Shown in pieces: positions 11,331 through 20,480 of a stretch of DNA of 64,000 nucleotides. The first letter of the stretch is position 1. Every line of letters starts with the position of its first letter. The stretch is from Gibbula magus (taxonomy: Eukaryota; Mollusca; Gastropoda; Trochida; Trochidae). Location of the stretch: positions 40,624,687 through 40,688,686 of the forward strand of contig OW388305.1 of NCBI GenBank assembly GCA_936450465.1. Direction: 5' to 3'. A program made the translations under genes and the position numbers. The notes under the pieces were generated by a model. The model saw only the letters and a program-made list of their open reading frames with translations. It made no database searches and was not told where the DNA came from.

Positions 11331-11526
11331 GGATATTAACCATCCCAAAACACACTCTCATGATAACCTCTATATATGGGGTGTATTGACAAATATGGTG
11401 TAACGGGTGCGTTATAAAGGGGGATTAATATCAGATAGTTTTCATAATATTGGGAAGTTATATTCATAAGGGTGTAATAGGAACCACACAGGACAGTGTT
11501 TGCATGACATGCAGTGATTGTCACTA

Positions 11527-11974
11527 TGTTGAGGGCAGCGGGCTAGACCATTCTGTTAGCAGGGGTGTTTTCTAACAAGTGGGATAGGCCCAAGGCAGGG
11601 TATATAAGGGTGGCTTCACTGTAAGCTCATTGCCTTGCTTGGTCGGTGATCGACTAACATCAGCCATGTGCTCACTTGGAAGGGGTAGCTCTTGTTCTCT
11701 GATTGAACAGATACCTTGTTTCGTGATGAAACAGAATATCCCCTTCCACAGTGTAGTATTTAGTAGTAGGGAGCTAGGATTATATTAATTACGTGTAGGC
11801 AGGGATGGACGGGTGGTCATTAGGTCAGTCTGGGGTTTTATAATTAGGTTTTAGGGTTGTTGGCTCCACAGTATATTTGTATTGCAAATGTTGTAGTATA
11901 TTTTGTTAATATGTCCTATTTTGTTGAGTTTCTATCTTTAATAAAATTGTGAATGGTAATTTATTTGTATGTCA
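11527..11974 (+). mobile_element. Possible solo LTR or promoter unit
   Basis: A 448-bp segment starts TGTTGAGG and ends near GTCA, with a TATA box TATATAAG at 11601-11608 and AATAAAA at 11940-11946. TATA box, short leader and polyadenylation signal within 350 bp fit a long terminal repeat. There is no matching 5-bp target duplication at these borders and no second LTR, primer-binding site or gag/pol in the window. It could also be the promoter and short transcript of something else. Confidence 0.35.
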
Positions 11975-12391
11975 TTGATCATAGGCTACATCTCGAAACG
12001 GGATGCAGCGAGGTTTGATAAGGAAGTGACCTGTAATGGTACAAGTTGGTCGAAGACACCTGATTACAAGACATTCACAAGGTTTATAAAATTACACAAC
12101 GCAAAGTCATATCACACGGTTAGTCTCTTGAATCAGGGTAAAACCTCGTCTGTTACAATGGTAATAGCCCGGTTCCAGTTTATTAGAACCATAGTGACAA
12201 AGACATGCTTACATAAGTACTTTATTGCGATATATAAGATACCAGGCACAGGCGGTCCATGGGAATCTCAGCGTGCTTTATGAGACAATCAATCAATCAC
12301 TCAAGATTATAGACGTCAGTTTAGAGGGTCATGACCCAGTTGTCAGACGGAAGAGTAGAGGAAGCCCAAGCGCTCATGATCACCCATTGTG
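11975..12391. other. Stretch without a recognised gene
   Basis: A 104-codon frame (11969-12283) is open here. Its product shows no motif or composition that I would trust as a protein. Otherwise I see nothing. Confidence 0.3.
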
Positions 12392-12633
12392 GAATCCCGC
12401 CAGGGGCACGGGAACTTTGTCTGCAGTTCTACACGCAGTAAGGTTTGGGTGCAATGCTACACTGAATTTCTGCGTAGTACCACCCATGGTTCGCTAGTTC
12501 CAGCCGTTGCTCGCAGGTTTCACCTCAATGCATAACCACATAGCGTTGCAGGCTTTCTCCCTGCAATAATACTAGCAGTCGTGATATAAGTCACATACTC
12601 TTGAAAGCGGCGTTAAACCCTAACTCACTCACC
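12392..12633 (+). mobile_element. SINE S1, 5'-truncated, plus strand
   Basis: It starts in the B-box region ('gaatcccgccaggggcacgg') and continues through the body to 'aaagcggcgttaaaccctaa' plus two 'ctca' units. The tRNA-like head before the B box is missing or unrecognisable. Confidence 0.85.
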
Positions 12634-13019
12634 TATTGTGATAATGGACCAGTCCTAATTAAACCGAATTGGCAATTGTACATGTATCATCTCATCTCAG
12701 GATGTTTATATGTTTCACAAATTGTCGATATGACATAATCATATTGTAACGACTAAAGAAGTCTCCAATGGAGAAATTGGATGCAGTGGGGAAGCTTGTT
12801 AAGCTGGACTAAATTTGATTTGAGTAGTGTGCTTAAAACTTTGATCTTTTAAATGTATCCGTTTTATATTGTATTCACAACAGTTTTAAATCACATGTGG
12901 TATGAAAAGAACGGTGAATTTACTACAACCTTTATAACATTCCTCTCCAATAAATGTAATTACTTTTCAAATTTTAAGGCAGATATATTAAAATATAAAG
13001 AGAAGACAGATTAAGTAAA

Positions 13020-13290
13020 TCGTGTAATATCAATGTCCCAGAAAAAGAATATCAGTTTTGCTTGTGTGCCCATTGCACAGTTAATTACGCAGAAACCATT
13101 GTAAAGAATGGTATGATGTCCATCCCCAAAACAGACACATTCTCGTCGTTATTAAATGGTACTAATCGTAATGTAATTCAGAATCGTATGATGTACATAT
13201 ACTACGAAATGCAATTGAGAATAAAACAAGCAGATAGTCGGCCATATCCCCCGCCATGTAGGAATTTTGAATATATTTATGCATTTTGAA
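13020..13290 (+). pseudogene. LINE ORF2 C-terminal relic, plus strand
   Basis: The translated frame contains CNINVPEKEYQF, then IPKTDTFSSLLNGTN and MYIYYEMQLR. The order CxxCN, E-E-Y-x-F, F-x-x-LL-x-x-x-N, YIY is the zinc-knuckle and tail pattern at the end of many LINE reverse transcriptases. The ATG at 13062 and the 75-codon frame are therefore a relic, not a gene. The frame breaks on both sides. Confidence 0.5.
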
Positions 13291-13310
13291 TATATAATGC
13301 ATTTACTTTC

Positions 13311-13628
13311 TATATAGCAAAAGGCACATCTAGACTACTGTGTTGATACCTGTACAAAGTTTCAGCAAAATATATTGAATAGTTTTGAAGTTTGAGGCCG
13401 GAATATAGTTTTCCCTCTTCTTGGTTCTAAGTCCAGACTGTTTGCATTTGTAAAAAAAAAAGAAGAAATTCTGAAATATTTATATAGCAAAAGGCACATC
13501 TAGACTACTTGGTTGATACCTGTACAAAGTTTCAGCAAAATATATTGAATAGTTTTGAAGTTTGAGGCCGGAATATAGTTTTCCCTCTTCTTGGTTTTAA
13601 GTCCAGACTGTTTGCATTCGTAAAAAAG
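13311..13628. repeat. Tandem duplication, 170-bp unit, two copies
   Basis: 'tatatagcaaaaggcacatc' begins at 13311 and again at 13481. The two units are almost identical up to 'gactgtttgcatt'. This looks recent. It lies directly beside the 65-bp repeat into which the LINE was inserted. Confidence 0.9.
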
Positions 13629-13633
13629 TGTAA

Positions 13634-13735
13634 AGGAAGTGTGTGTAGTGGGTAACTAAGTCGTAAAATTTAACCAACATAGACTCCTACAGATTGGTAG
13701 GAAGTGTGTGTAGTGGGTAATTAAGTCGTAAAATT
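13634..13735. repeat. Tandem repeat, 65-bp unit, at the LINE 3' border
   Basis: 'aggaagtgtgtgtagtgggt' starts at 13634 and 13699. A further unit ('aggaagtgtgtatagtgggt') starts at 19321, on the other side of the LINE. The LINE thus interrupts a short tandem array, or the last unit is its target duplication. Confidence 0.85.
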
Positions 13736-13915
13736 TAACATCATCATCATCATCATCATTTATTCTCAGAAAACCCACCATCGGTGGTACATGAGACATG
13801 ATATAAATACAATTAACGAAACAAATACGAAAATGGCAAGGGTGCAAATAATGGCAAGCATACAAATAATGGCTAGCTCATAGACATAAATATTATATAA
13901 ATATAAGGTTATACA

Positions 13916-14677
13916 TTATCTCTTCAATTTAAGCTTTGTTATAACTAATTGTATATATTTAGCTAATGTTCGTAAGATATTGATTTTATTGGAATTGAGT
14001 AGATTTACCATCTTAAAAATATTCGGCCACTGAAGGGAATTGTGTGGTATTAACATTGATCTTTCAAAAGTTAAAGCATCACACTTAAAAAGATAGTGGA
14101 ACTCGTCTGCAACTGTTGGTGAGTTGCAGACAGGACAGAGTCGTTCTCTGGGCACTCCACTCCATCGGCCAGTTTCTACAGGTAGATTATGGTTTGAAGT
14201 TCGGTATTTCAAAAGTTGCTGGGATATAACTTTTGGGAGAAGTAGATATATTTCAAAATTGGGGGAAGTCTTAAACCATCGGTAATATATGCCCTTAGGG
14301 CTTGCAATTATATTTTCTCTCCAATTTTGGATGAACTGGTCATTTAGGGTTTGTTCAACATTTGCTACTAGCCATGAAGTGGAATACCCAGATGGAAAGT
14401 TAAAGATATTGCTTAAACCCACTGTATTCATTATACCCTGGATGGAATTGAGCCATGGATAATCGTTTACATTATCTTGAGTGTGGAGAGCAATAAATTT
14501 ATAAATTACCTGGGATAATTTAATGACATCATTTTGAAGACACAACTTATGCCAGAAGGCTACCATGCTCTTAAATATCTTAATGTATAATGGCTTTCTT
14601 CCAAGTTCGCCATATAACATGGGGTCGAGTTCTGAGTCCTGCGGCGAGTTTAAGGAACTTGAGGTGAACTCTTTCAA
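13916..14677 (-). pseudogene. LINE ORF2, C-terminal part with zinc knuckle
   Basis: The segment after reverse transcriptase. It contains LYGELGRKPL near its start, then LPVETGRWSG, and a zinc-knuckle-like CPVCNSPTVADEFHYLFKC (C-x2-C-x8-H-x4-C). That last motif is common at the end of LINE ORF2 and is thought to help bind RNA or DNA. The frame differs from the reverse transcriptase frame, so a single-base insertion or deletion lies near 14650-14690. The first ATG here is not a real start; the segment belonged to one long ORF2. The stop at 13916-13918 is probably the original end. Confidence 0.85.
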
Positions 14678-15833
14678 CTAAATCAAGCTTTTCAAAACCC
14701 CATGCCTCTGAACCATATGTGAGGATTGGGACAACTAGGGTATCGAATAATGCTAATACGGTATCTAACGGTAAATTCAAATTACGGGCTTTCTTAAGTA
14801 ATGCATACATTGCTTTTTGTGCATTATCACATAAGGTTTTTATTCCGCATATAAAACGTCTGTTTCTATGCATACTAATTCCAAGGTATGTGTAGGTGTC
14901 GACTATCTCTAGGAGTTTCTTACCGTAGAAGAATTTTAGTTTAGACGATTTAGCCGGTCCACTGCCAAAAATAAGGATTTTAGTTTTACTAATATTTACA
15001 TTTAACTTCATTGCCGAAGAGTACTCACAAAATGCATTCAGAGATTTCTGCAAACCCTCTGGAGTAAGATCAAAAATAACTGTGTCGTCAGCATAAAGCA
15101 ATATTATCAATTGGATCCACATATCAAGATTTGATTCGTTTGGGCGTTCGATATTGACAATAACTCCTTCACATCCTTTTGATAACAAGTACGGTTCCAA
15201 ATCATTGAGGAATATTGAAAAAAGCAAGGGAGAAAGGTTCTCCCCTTGCCTGACGCCATTGAGACATGGAAAATAAGCTGAATATGTGTTATTTACCTGG
15301 ACTTGTGATTTAATATCTTTATCCATATTCATTACAAGCGTGAGGATTTTACCTTTTATACCGATTTTCTGCATTTTAGACCATAAGCCTGCTCTCCAAA
15401 CAGTGTCAAAGGCTTTGGAAAAAGCAATGAAGGCACAATACAATTTTCTTTTTGATCACTTTAAGAAATTCGTCAGAAGATGAAGAACAAATATGTTATC
15501 CGCCGTCATGAAATTTTTACGAAATCCAGCCTGGGCGGGGGATAAAATAGCGTTTTTATCAAGAAAGGTTGCGAGACGAGTGTTAAGTATCCGTGTAAAT
15601 AGTTTACCTAAACAACTTAAGATGGTTATAGGTCTGTAGTTGCTTGGGTCTTTAGTATCCCCTTTATTCTTGTATATAGGTTTAATGATTCCATTCAGCC
15701 ACAATTCTGGCAGAGTACCTGTAGTAAGTATCAGGTTGAATAACTCAACATAAACCGGTGCTAAAATATCTACAGAGTCAATGATGTAATAATTTTCTAT
15801 CTGGTCTACTCCCGCGGCTTTGTTTCTTGTCAA
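14580..15833 (-). pseudogene. LINE ORF2, reverse transcriptase part
   Basis: Reverse transcriptase in two pieces of the same frame. 15833-15456 carries NKAAGVDQI, GIIKPIYKNKGD and NYRPITILSCLGKLF. 15443-14580 carries SKAFDTVWR, GVRQGENLSPLLFSIFLND, the YADD centre (15084-15095) and YLGISMHR. An in-frame TGA at 15456-15458 separates them. In motif A the block reads FIAFSKAFD, where this family normally has Asp in the third place (codon at 15423-15425); one base change would explain Ala. A frame change relative to the endonuclease lies at about 15835-15868. The copy is therefore dead at several points. Confidence 0.88.
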
Positions 15834-15867
15834 TTTATTTATTCAACAGTTTCATTATCGTCAGCGC

Positions 15868-17970
15868 TTAATTGTTCACTATTTTGATGTTGGAAATGAT
15901 TGAAAAAGGCATCAAATCATTTAATTTGGGGCAAGGGTTTTTATTGAATAACTTCAAGAATTCACGAGGCGAATGTTTGTGGGAATTTCTCAGCATGTCT
16001 TGTAAGTGCTGCTTGTAATTTCGGATGTTTCTATCCATACATTTCTTATATTCTTTTGAAGTTTTACGAAATAAAGCTTTATTAGCGATATCTTTCGATT
16101 TCCTAAAACGTTTCTTCGCTTTATTAAATTGTTTTCTATAATGTTTACATTCCAAACCAAACCACGGCTTATGTTTACGCTTATTATGTATTTTATTAAC
16201 AATTTGTTTACGGGTTCCAAATGTTTCTCGTGCAGCGGTAGTTAGCACGTGTGTCAGGCTTTCCGCAAGGCTATTGACGATACCCGGGTCACAGCGACCT
16301 GTTCGCGCGTCGCGGGCCGACTGCAGTATATTATCAACATGGTTGGCATTCAGATTATCTATAAAAACAGAACGTTTTTCCCTATCATATCTACGTGGTT
16401 TCGGATTATTTTGTTCCGAAGAACAGGCAGGAGAACACGGATTACCAGGACTTGCGTCGGGAGAGTGTACGACTTCCAATTTGAACACAAGTGGACAATG
16501 GACGTCAGAAAATAGTGGTGAGAATTCCCTTATTCGCAGATCGGTATCAAGATGCAAACATTTAGGAGAGGCTAGTAGATAATCTATCACGCTAGTATCC
16601 TTGCAAGTTGTTTTCCCAATGAATTTATCATGTCCGATTCTACCATTACAAATAAACAAATTCAAATTTGTGCATATGTCTATCAGTTTAGTGCCATAAT
16701 TATTTACCTTATCCTTGTCTTGTGTTCCACGTACATGTGGCAAATAATGTTCGTCAAGGATTGATTCAGGTTCTAAGGTTTCATCAGTCTCCACATTCTC
16801 CAACTCAAATTCATCTTTCAGGAAATCATCAAACAAATTATAATCACATAATACACCAGTTCTCGCATTAAAATCCCCTACTAGAGAGACATATGGGCTT
16901 TGAGCTAAGTAATTCAAAATTGACTGTTTAATATCATGTAAAGTATCTGAACTCGCATATTTAGAACCATCAGGGGGAATGTATACTATACCAAGATACA
17001 TGTCATGTTCTAAGTCAAATAATATCTTGTTAATTTTAATCCATAGTACATAATTGCAGGTGTCCTCTAGTTGAGTAATAAGGTGTTTATATTTATTTCT
17101 AATAGCAACTCCAATGCCTCCAGACCTTCTCCTTGCACCAGTCCTATGTTTGAGATAAATTGAATAACCATATATTTTTAGTTCATCTAAATGATCAATC
17201 TTGGTTTCTTGTAACCCAATAATATCATTATTATTAACTAAATTCAGGAATTCTGTGTATTCTAATCTATTCCTTAGTCCACATACATTTAATGATAGGA
17301 CTAGTAGGGAGTTTTGACTTGAATTATCTGAATGGCTTAAATCATCATCATCATCATCATCAGTATCATTAACATCATCATTATCATTTACATTAACAGC
17401 AGCATTATCATTATCATCATCAACAACATTATAATCATCACCAGCAACATCAGCATATGAGGCATGATGATCTAAAGTCATAATATAATTAGTACTTGTG
17501 ACATTGTTTTCTTTTGTTACATAATCACTAGTGACCATATCACAAACAAGTAATCTTTCAGAAGCAACACTGGTGTGTGTTTCAGCCATGTTGTCAGTAC
17601 TGGTTGTATTTAAAATGTTAGTTATCAAATAAGGCTGTTCATCAATTTCTGTTACTGCAGTTGTAGGTGATTTGGAGATGACATGACATGCTTGATCATT
17701 AATATTGTCATTCATAGGCATATTAGAAATAATGTCATTAGTCTCCATAGTTTGATTCAACCTGTTGTAGTGATGTTCTTGAATATTAGGAGATATTTGT
17801 TCCAGTGGATGGTACACGTTATAGTTAGTAGATATGGATTTAGTATGCATTACCTGGGAGACATTAGTCACATATAATAGAGAACCATACTGTGAGTCAG
17901 TTTGATGAAGAGGTGTATCATCATTGTATGACAGTTCATGATCACAGTTACTTATGTGTTCAACTTCCAC
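15868..17970 (-). CDS. LINE ORF2, N-terminal extension and AP-like endonuclease
   Basis: A 700-codon open frame. Residues 1 to about 220 are a Ser/Thr/Asn-rich extension without a known domain, ending in a D/N run coded by ATC-type triplets (17340-17450). From about residue 225 it is an apurinic-endonuclease-like domain: SLNVCGLRN (metal-binding Asn), LQETKID (Glu), GDFNAR (Asp and Asn), SVIDYLL (Asp), SDVHCPL (terminal His). All these residues are present, so the endonuclease itself looks intact. It nicks target DNA to start retrotransposition. After it comes a basic stretch (KKRFRKSKD). The frame then ends because of the shift before reverse transcriptase. Confidence 0.88.
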   Translation of the reverse strand: MEVEHISNCDHELSYNDDTPLHQTDSQYGSLLYVTNVSQVMHTKSISTNYNVYHPLEQISPNIQEHHYNRLNQTMETNDIISNMPMNDNINDQACHVISKSPTTAVTEIDEQPYLITNILNTTSTDNMAETHTSVASERLLVCDMVTSDYVTKENNVTSTNYIMTLDHHASYADVAGDDYNVVDDDNDNAAVNVNDNDDVNDTDDDDDDDLSHSDNSSQNSLLVLSLNVCGLRNRLEYTEFLNLVNNNDIIGLQETKIDHLDELKIYGYSIYLKHRTGARRRSGGIGVAIRNKYKHLITQLEDTCNYVLWIKINKILFDLEHDMYLGIVYIPPDGSKYASSDTLHDIKQSILNYLAQSPYVSLVGDFNARTGVLCDYNLFDDFLKDEFELENVETDETLEPESILDEHYLPHVRGTQDKDKVNNYGTKLIDICTNLNLFICNGRIGHDKFIGKTTCKDTSVIDYLLASPKCLHLDTDLRIREFSPLFSDVHCPLVFKLEVVHSPDASPGNPCSPACSSEQNNPKPRRYDREKRSVFIDNLNANHVDNILQSARDARTGRCDPGIVNSLAESLTHVLTTAARETFGTRKQIVNKIHNKRKHKPWFGLECKHYRKQFNKAKKRFRKSKDIANKALFRKTSKEYKKCMDRNIRNYKQHLQDMLRNSHKHSPREFLKLFNKNPCPKLNDLMPFSIISNIKIVNN

Positions 17971-18072
17971 ATCAGTAGATGCAGAGCAAAGTGAGTCCCA
18001 GTCTGTACTAGGTAGAAAGTCCTGTAAAGCACTGCACCTGTTGTTGCGGTTGTCATGTCCACCGTGCCTGTC

Positions 18073-19188
18073 CTAGGGGGTCTCTCTCCTGGGGGTCTCT
18101 CTCCTGGGGGTCCCTCTCCTGGGGGTCTCTCTTCTGGGGGTCCCTCTTATGGGGGTCAAGCTGGTCACCCTGTAGGGGGGCGGTGTTGGTACAGCCTGCA
18201 GCCTCCTGTCCACATACAACTTGTCGATAACCATGTAGGCCTGCTTACCCTGTTGTCGAGCTGATCTGAGTAGAGGCATCAGGACATCTCTGCGGTACTG
18301 CCCCACTTCCTCTGGGAACTGTTCCATCACAGTGTATGGCTTGCCTTTCATCAATCTAGCAGAGGACTTGACTGCATCCCGTTCCCTTGTGTAAATGAAC
18401 TTAGCGATGAGGGGTCGGGGTCTGTCGTCACCATGTCGCCTGCCACCTATTCTGTGCACACGTTTAAATTTCATGTTATCTCCATCTAGTTGTAGGTGCT
18501 CCTTTATGAAATCTTTAAGAACTTGCTCACAGTGGCCGAGAGTGGGTACGGGCTCTGTCTCAGGGATATTATTGAAAAGTAATTTGTCTCTCATGGATCT
18601 GCACCTTAGATCAACTGTGTACTCACGCAAAGCGAGATGATCTTCTCTTAGTTTAGAGATCTCGGGTACACAAGCACCCATATCTTCTTTCAGGGCTTGA
18701 AGGTCCGCTTCAATGGTAGCTTTGTCAGTGGCCCATGTGTCAAAGCTCTCGCCTATGAACTTGGTGGAACATTCAACTTCTTCAAGACGTTGTTTAATGT
18801 TATCAATTTCCTGGACCTTTATTTCCTGGACCTTTATTTCCAGCTTTGCCATTTTTGATTTTATTGAGTCCACGTCGAGTTTAATGGCATCTAGCGTGGA
18901 GAGCTTGGAGTCCATTTTCTCTAGCTTCGCCATGATAGTTTTCATTTCAAAACTACATTGGGTATGGGCAGACATTTGGAATGCAGGTTGGGGGTTTTTA
19001 GGAAGTAGTCTCTGCGTGGGTTGGACAGGGGGTGGGTTGTGTTGAGCCGAGGCGTCGCTATCACCTGCAGCAGGTCGCTTACCATGTCCCGTGTCCGACT
19101 CTGCAGCACTTGTCGACGAGGAGGACTTTTTCTTCCTTTTATTATCCACCTTCGAGTGTTTACCCATATCGTACGTGTTATTGCTCAC
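18073..19188 (-). CDS. LINE ORF1, coiled-coil RNA-binding protein
   Basis: 371 codons, open throughout. The basic Ser/Lys-rich N terminus (HSKVDNKRKKKSSSS) is followed by a heptad-like coiled coil (about residues 85-150, MAKLEKMDSKLSTLDAIK onward). Then comes an RRM/C-terminal-type region with LRCRSMRDKLLFNNIPE, FKRVHRIGG and RPLIAKFIYTRERD. This is the layout of L1-type ORF1 proteins, which trimerise and coat the element RNA. The last 25 residues are a tandem TPRRE repeat coded by a 15-bp minisatellite (18073-18165). I keep the first ATG because the basic stretch follows it and the leader lies just upstream. Confidence 0.85.
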   Translation of the reverse strand: MSNNTYDMGKHSKVDNKRKKKSSSSTSAAESDTGHGKRPAAGDSDASAQHNPPPVQPTQRLLPKNPQPAFQMSAHTQCSFEMKTIMAKLEKMDSKLSTLDAIKLDVDSIKSKMAKLEIKVQEIKVQEIDNIKQRLEEVECSTKFIGESFDTWATDKATIEADLQALKEDMGACVPEISKLREDHLALREYTVDLRCRSMRDKLLFNNIPETEPVPTLGHCEQVLKDFIKEHLQLDGDNMKFKRVHRIGGRRHGDDRPRPLIAKFIYTRERDAVKSSARLMKGKPYTVMEQFPEEVGQYRRDVLMPLLRSARQQGKQAYMVIDKLYVDRRLQAVPTPPPYRVTSLTPIRGTPRRETPRRGTPRRETPRRETP

Positions 19189-19277
19189 AAAAAATAAAAC
19201 ATTTATGTTGAAATTTCCTCACGTATTGAAGAATTGAAGATGAAAAATTCGAGAGCGATCGAGAATGCACACCTGCT

Positions 19278-19292
19278 CCCGCCATCTTGGGC
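19278..19292 (-). promoter_or_regulatory. YY1-like site near the LINE 5' end
   Basis: The minus strand reads GCCCAAGATGGCGGG, containing CAAGATGGCGG, the core of the YY1 consensus. It lies about 15-25 bases inside the probable 5' end of the LINE. In mammalian L1 a YY1 site at the very 5' end fixes where transcription starts. A similar role here is inferred only from motif and position. Confidence 0.5.
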
Positions 19293-19305
19293 ACGTGAAC
19301 TTAGC

Positions 19306-19687
19306 CTCCTACAGGGTGCTAGGAAGTGTGTATAGTGGGTAATTAAGTCGTAAAGCCCTTTGATGTTTTTACTAACAGTATATTCTAGACTTGGGAGGAT
19401 CTTTCAAAACTGACTTGATTAAAAACAATCTTATGTAATAGCTGCTTTTCATTGGTTGTAGGCATCTAGTCGAGATGTTGTAGAATAACCAGCCAAATAT
19501 TATGTAATAGTAACAAGAAGCCTTTTGCAGGACAGCATATCACATGCAATAAATAACAAAAAAAAGATATCATGTAGAAATGTTTAAAATATTTTATATA
19601 AAAATGTAAACAACATTTCCATTCATATAGTACAATGTGGTTCAAAAGGACCAGAAAACACATTAGATGATTTTCAACCGGGATGAG
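19306..19687. other. LINE 5' flank, no gene seen
   Basis: It begins with the third unit of the 65-bp tandem repeat (19321-19355), then AT-rich sequence without a recognisable feature. Confidence 0.5.
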
Positions 19688-19870
19688 GGGAGGTGACCTG
19701 GGTTTAACGCTGCTTTCAAGAGTATTTCACTTATATCTTGTCTTCTAGTTTTATGGCAGGGAGAATGTTCGCACCACCAAGCGTTTATGCTTTGCGGTGA
19801 AACCTGCGAGCCATGGATGGAACTAGCGAACAATGGGTGGTACTATACGTCAGTGTAGCATTGCACCCAG
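19688..19870 (-). mobile_element. SINE S1 fragment, minus strand
   Basis: The tail and body are recognisable ('gggtttaacgctgctttcaa', 'gtgaaacctgcgagcc', 'gtgtagcattgcaccca'). The tRNA-like head is absent. Confidence 0.8.
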
Positions 19871-20480
19871 CATCCAGGATGAAGGAGGTACGAGGTAGTG
19901 CTGGATGAGTTGGTGGTTCACTGGAACATGAGTTCCTCAGTTCCCTGTCCTGGTTGGGCTCCTGTAATAAAAAAGCAATATTGTAATACTAGTCGAAAAT
20001 TTAAAAATGTACAGCATGTAATTAGAGCATAATCGTATTATATATATAATATATAAAAACTTCTATCTAATGTTGTATTAATGTAATGTAATTACATGTG
20101 TTTGTGTCAGTATTAGTATGTATATATACTAATATATAAAATAAGGCAGTATCAAACTATATATACAAGGAAGCAATATAATACCTTTCCGGTAGTGACG
20201 TCACAAGGACTGGACGTTTTTTTTACAGCGGGAAACAACAATGTGAGTTTTTGAGGCGAAATTACGAAGAAATCCCTTGGATATTGATTTCGAAAATGAA
20301 CAGTATGTAAGATAAGCTTACTAATTTGGATATATCGAAGTTTTGAATATGGATGAACTTTAATAAGGTGGATTTTGACAGATTGTGTTTACGATTGTGC
20401 CGGACTAGAAACGTCACTGATATTCATCCAAAATCCTACGGCTCATAATAAACGCATATAATTTCCAACGTTAATATCAT
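19871..20480. other. Stretch upstream of the ORF1-like gene
   Basis: On the minus strand 'ttattacag' at about 19970-19962 is a good 3' splice site, followed by 34 open codons (EPNQDRELRNSC onward) running toward the SINE. This could be an exon of a minus-strand gene but is unproven. On the plus strand a TGACGTCA site lies at 20196-20203, upstream of the next open frame. Confidence 0.25.

Larger units (their letters stand above)
13736..19305 (-). mobile_element. Nearly full-length APE-type LINE, minus strand
   Basis: A 5.6-kb non-LTR retrotransposon. In transcript order it has a short 5' leader (19305-19189), ORF1, a 102-base spacer, and ORF2 (endonuclease, reverse transcriptase, zinc-knuckle end). 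It ends in a (GAT)n-type tail, seen on the plus strand as repeated 'atc' at 13739-13762. The borders are matching copies of a 65-bp repeat. ORF2 has two frameshifts, one in-frame stop and a changed catalytic residue, so this copy cannot retrotranspose by itself. The domain set fits the jockey/CR1/I group, but I cannot assign the clade without a tree. Confidence 0.85.

Noticed and set aside
13634..13735. A CRISPR-like array in the 65-bp repeat
   Set aside because: There are only two or three near-identical units without unique spacers, in an animal-type genome. It is a simple tandem repeat.
17340..17450. Plain microsatellite made of ATC units
   Set aside because: Real as a repeat, but it lies inside the open ORF2 frame and codes for the D/N run, so it is described with that protein.
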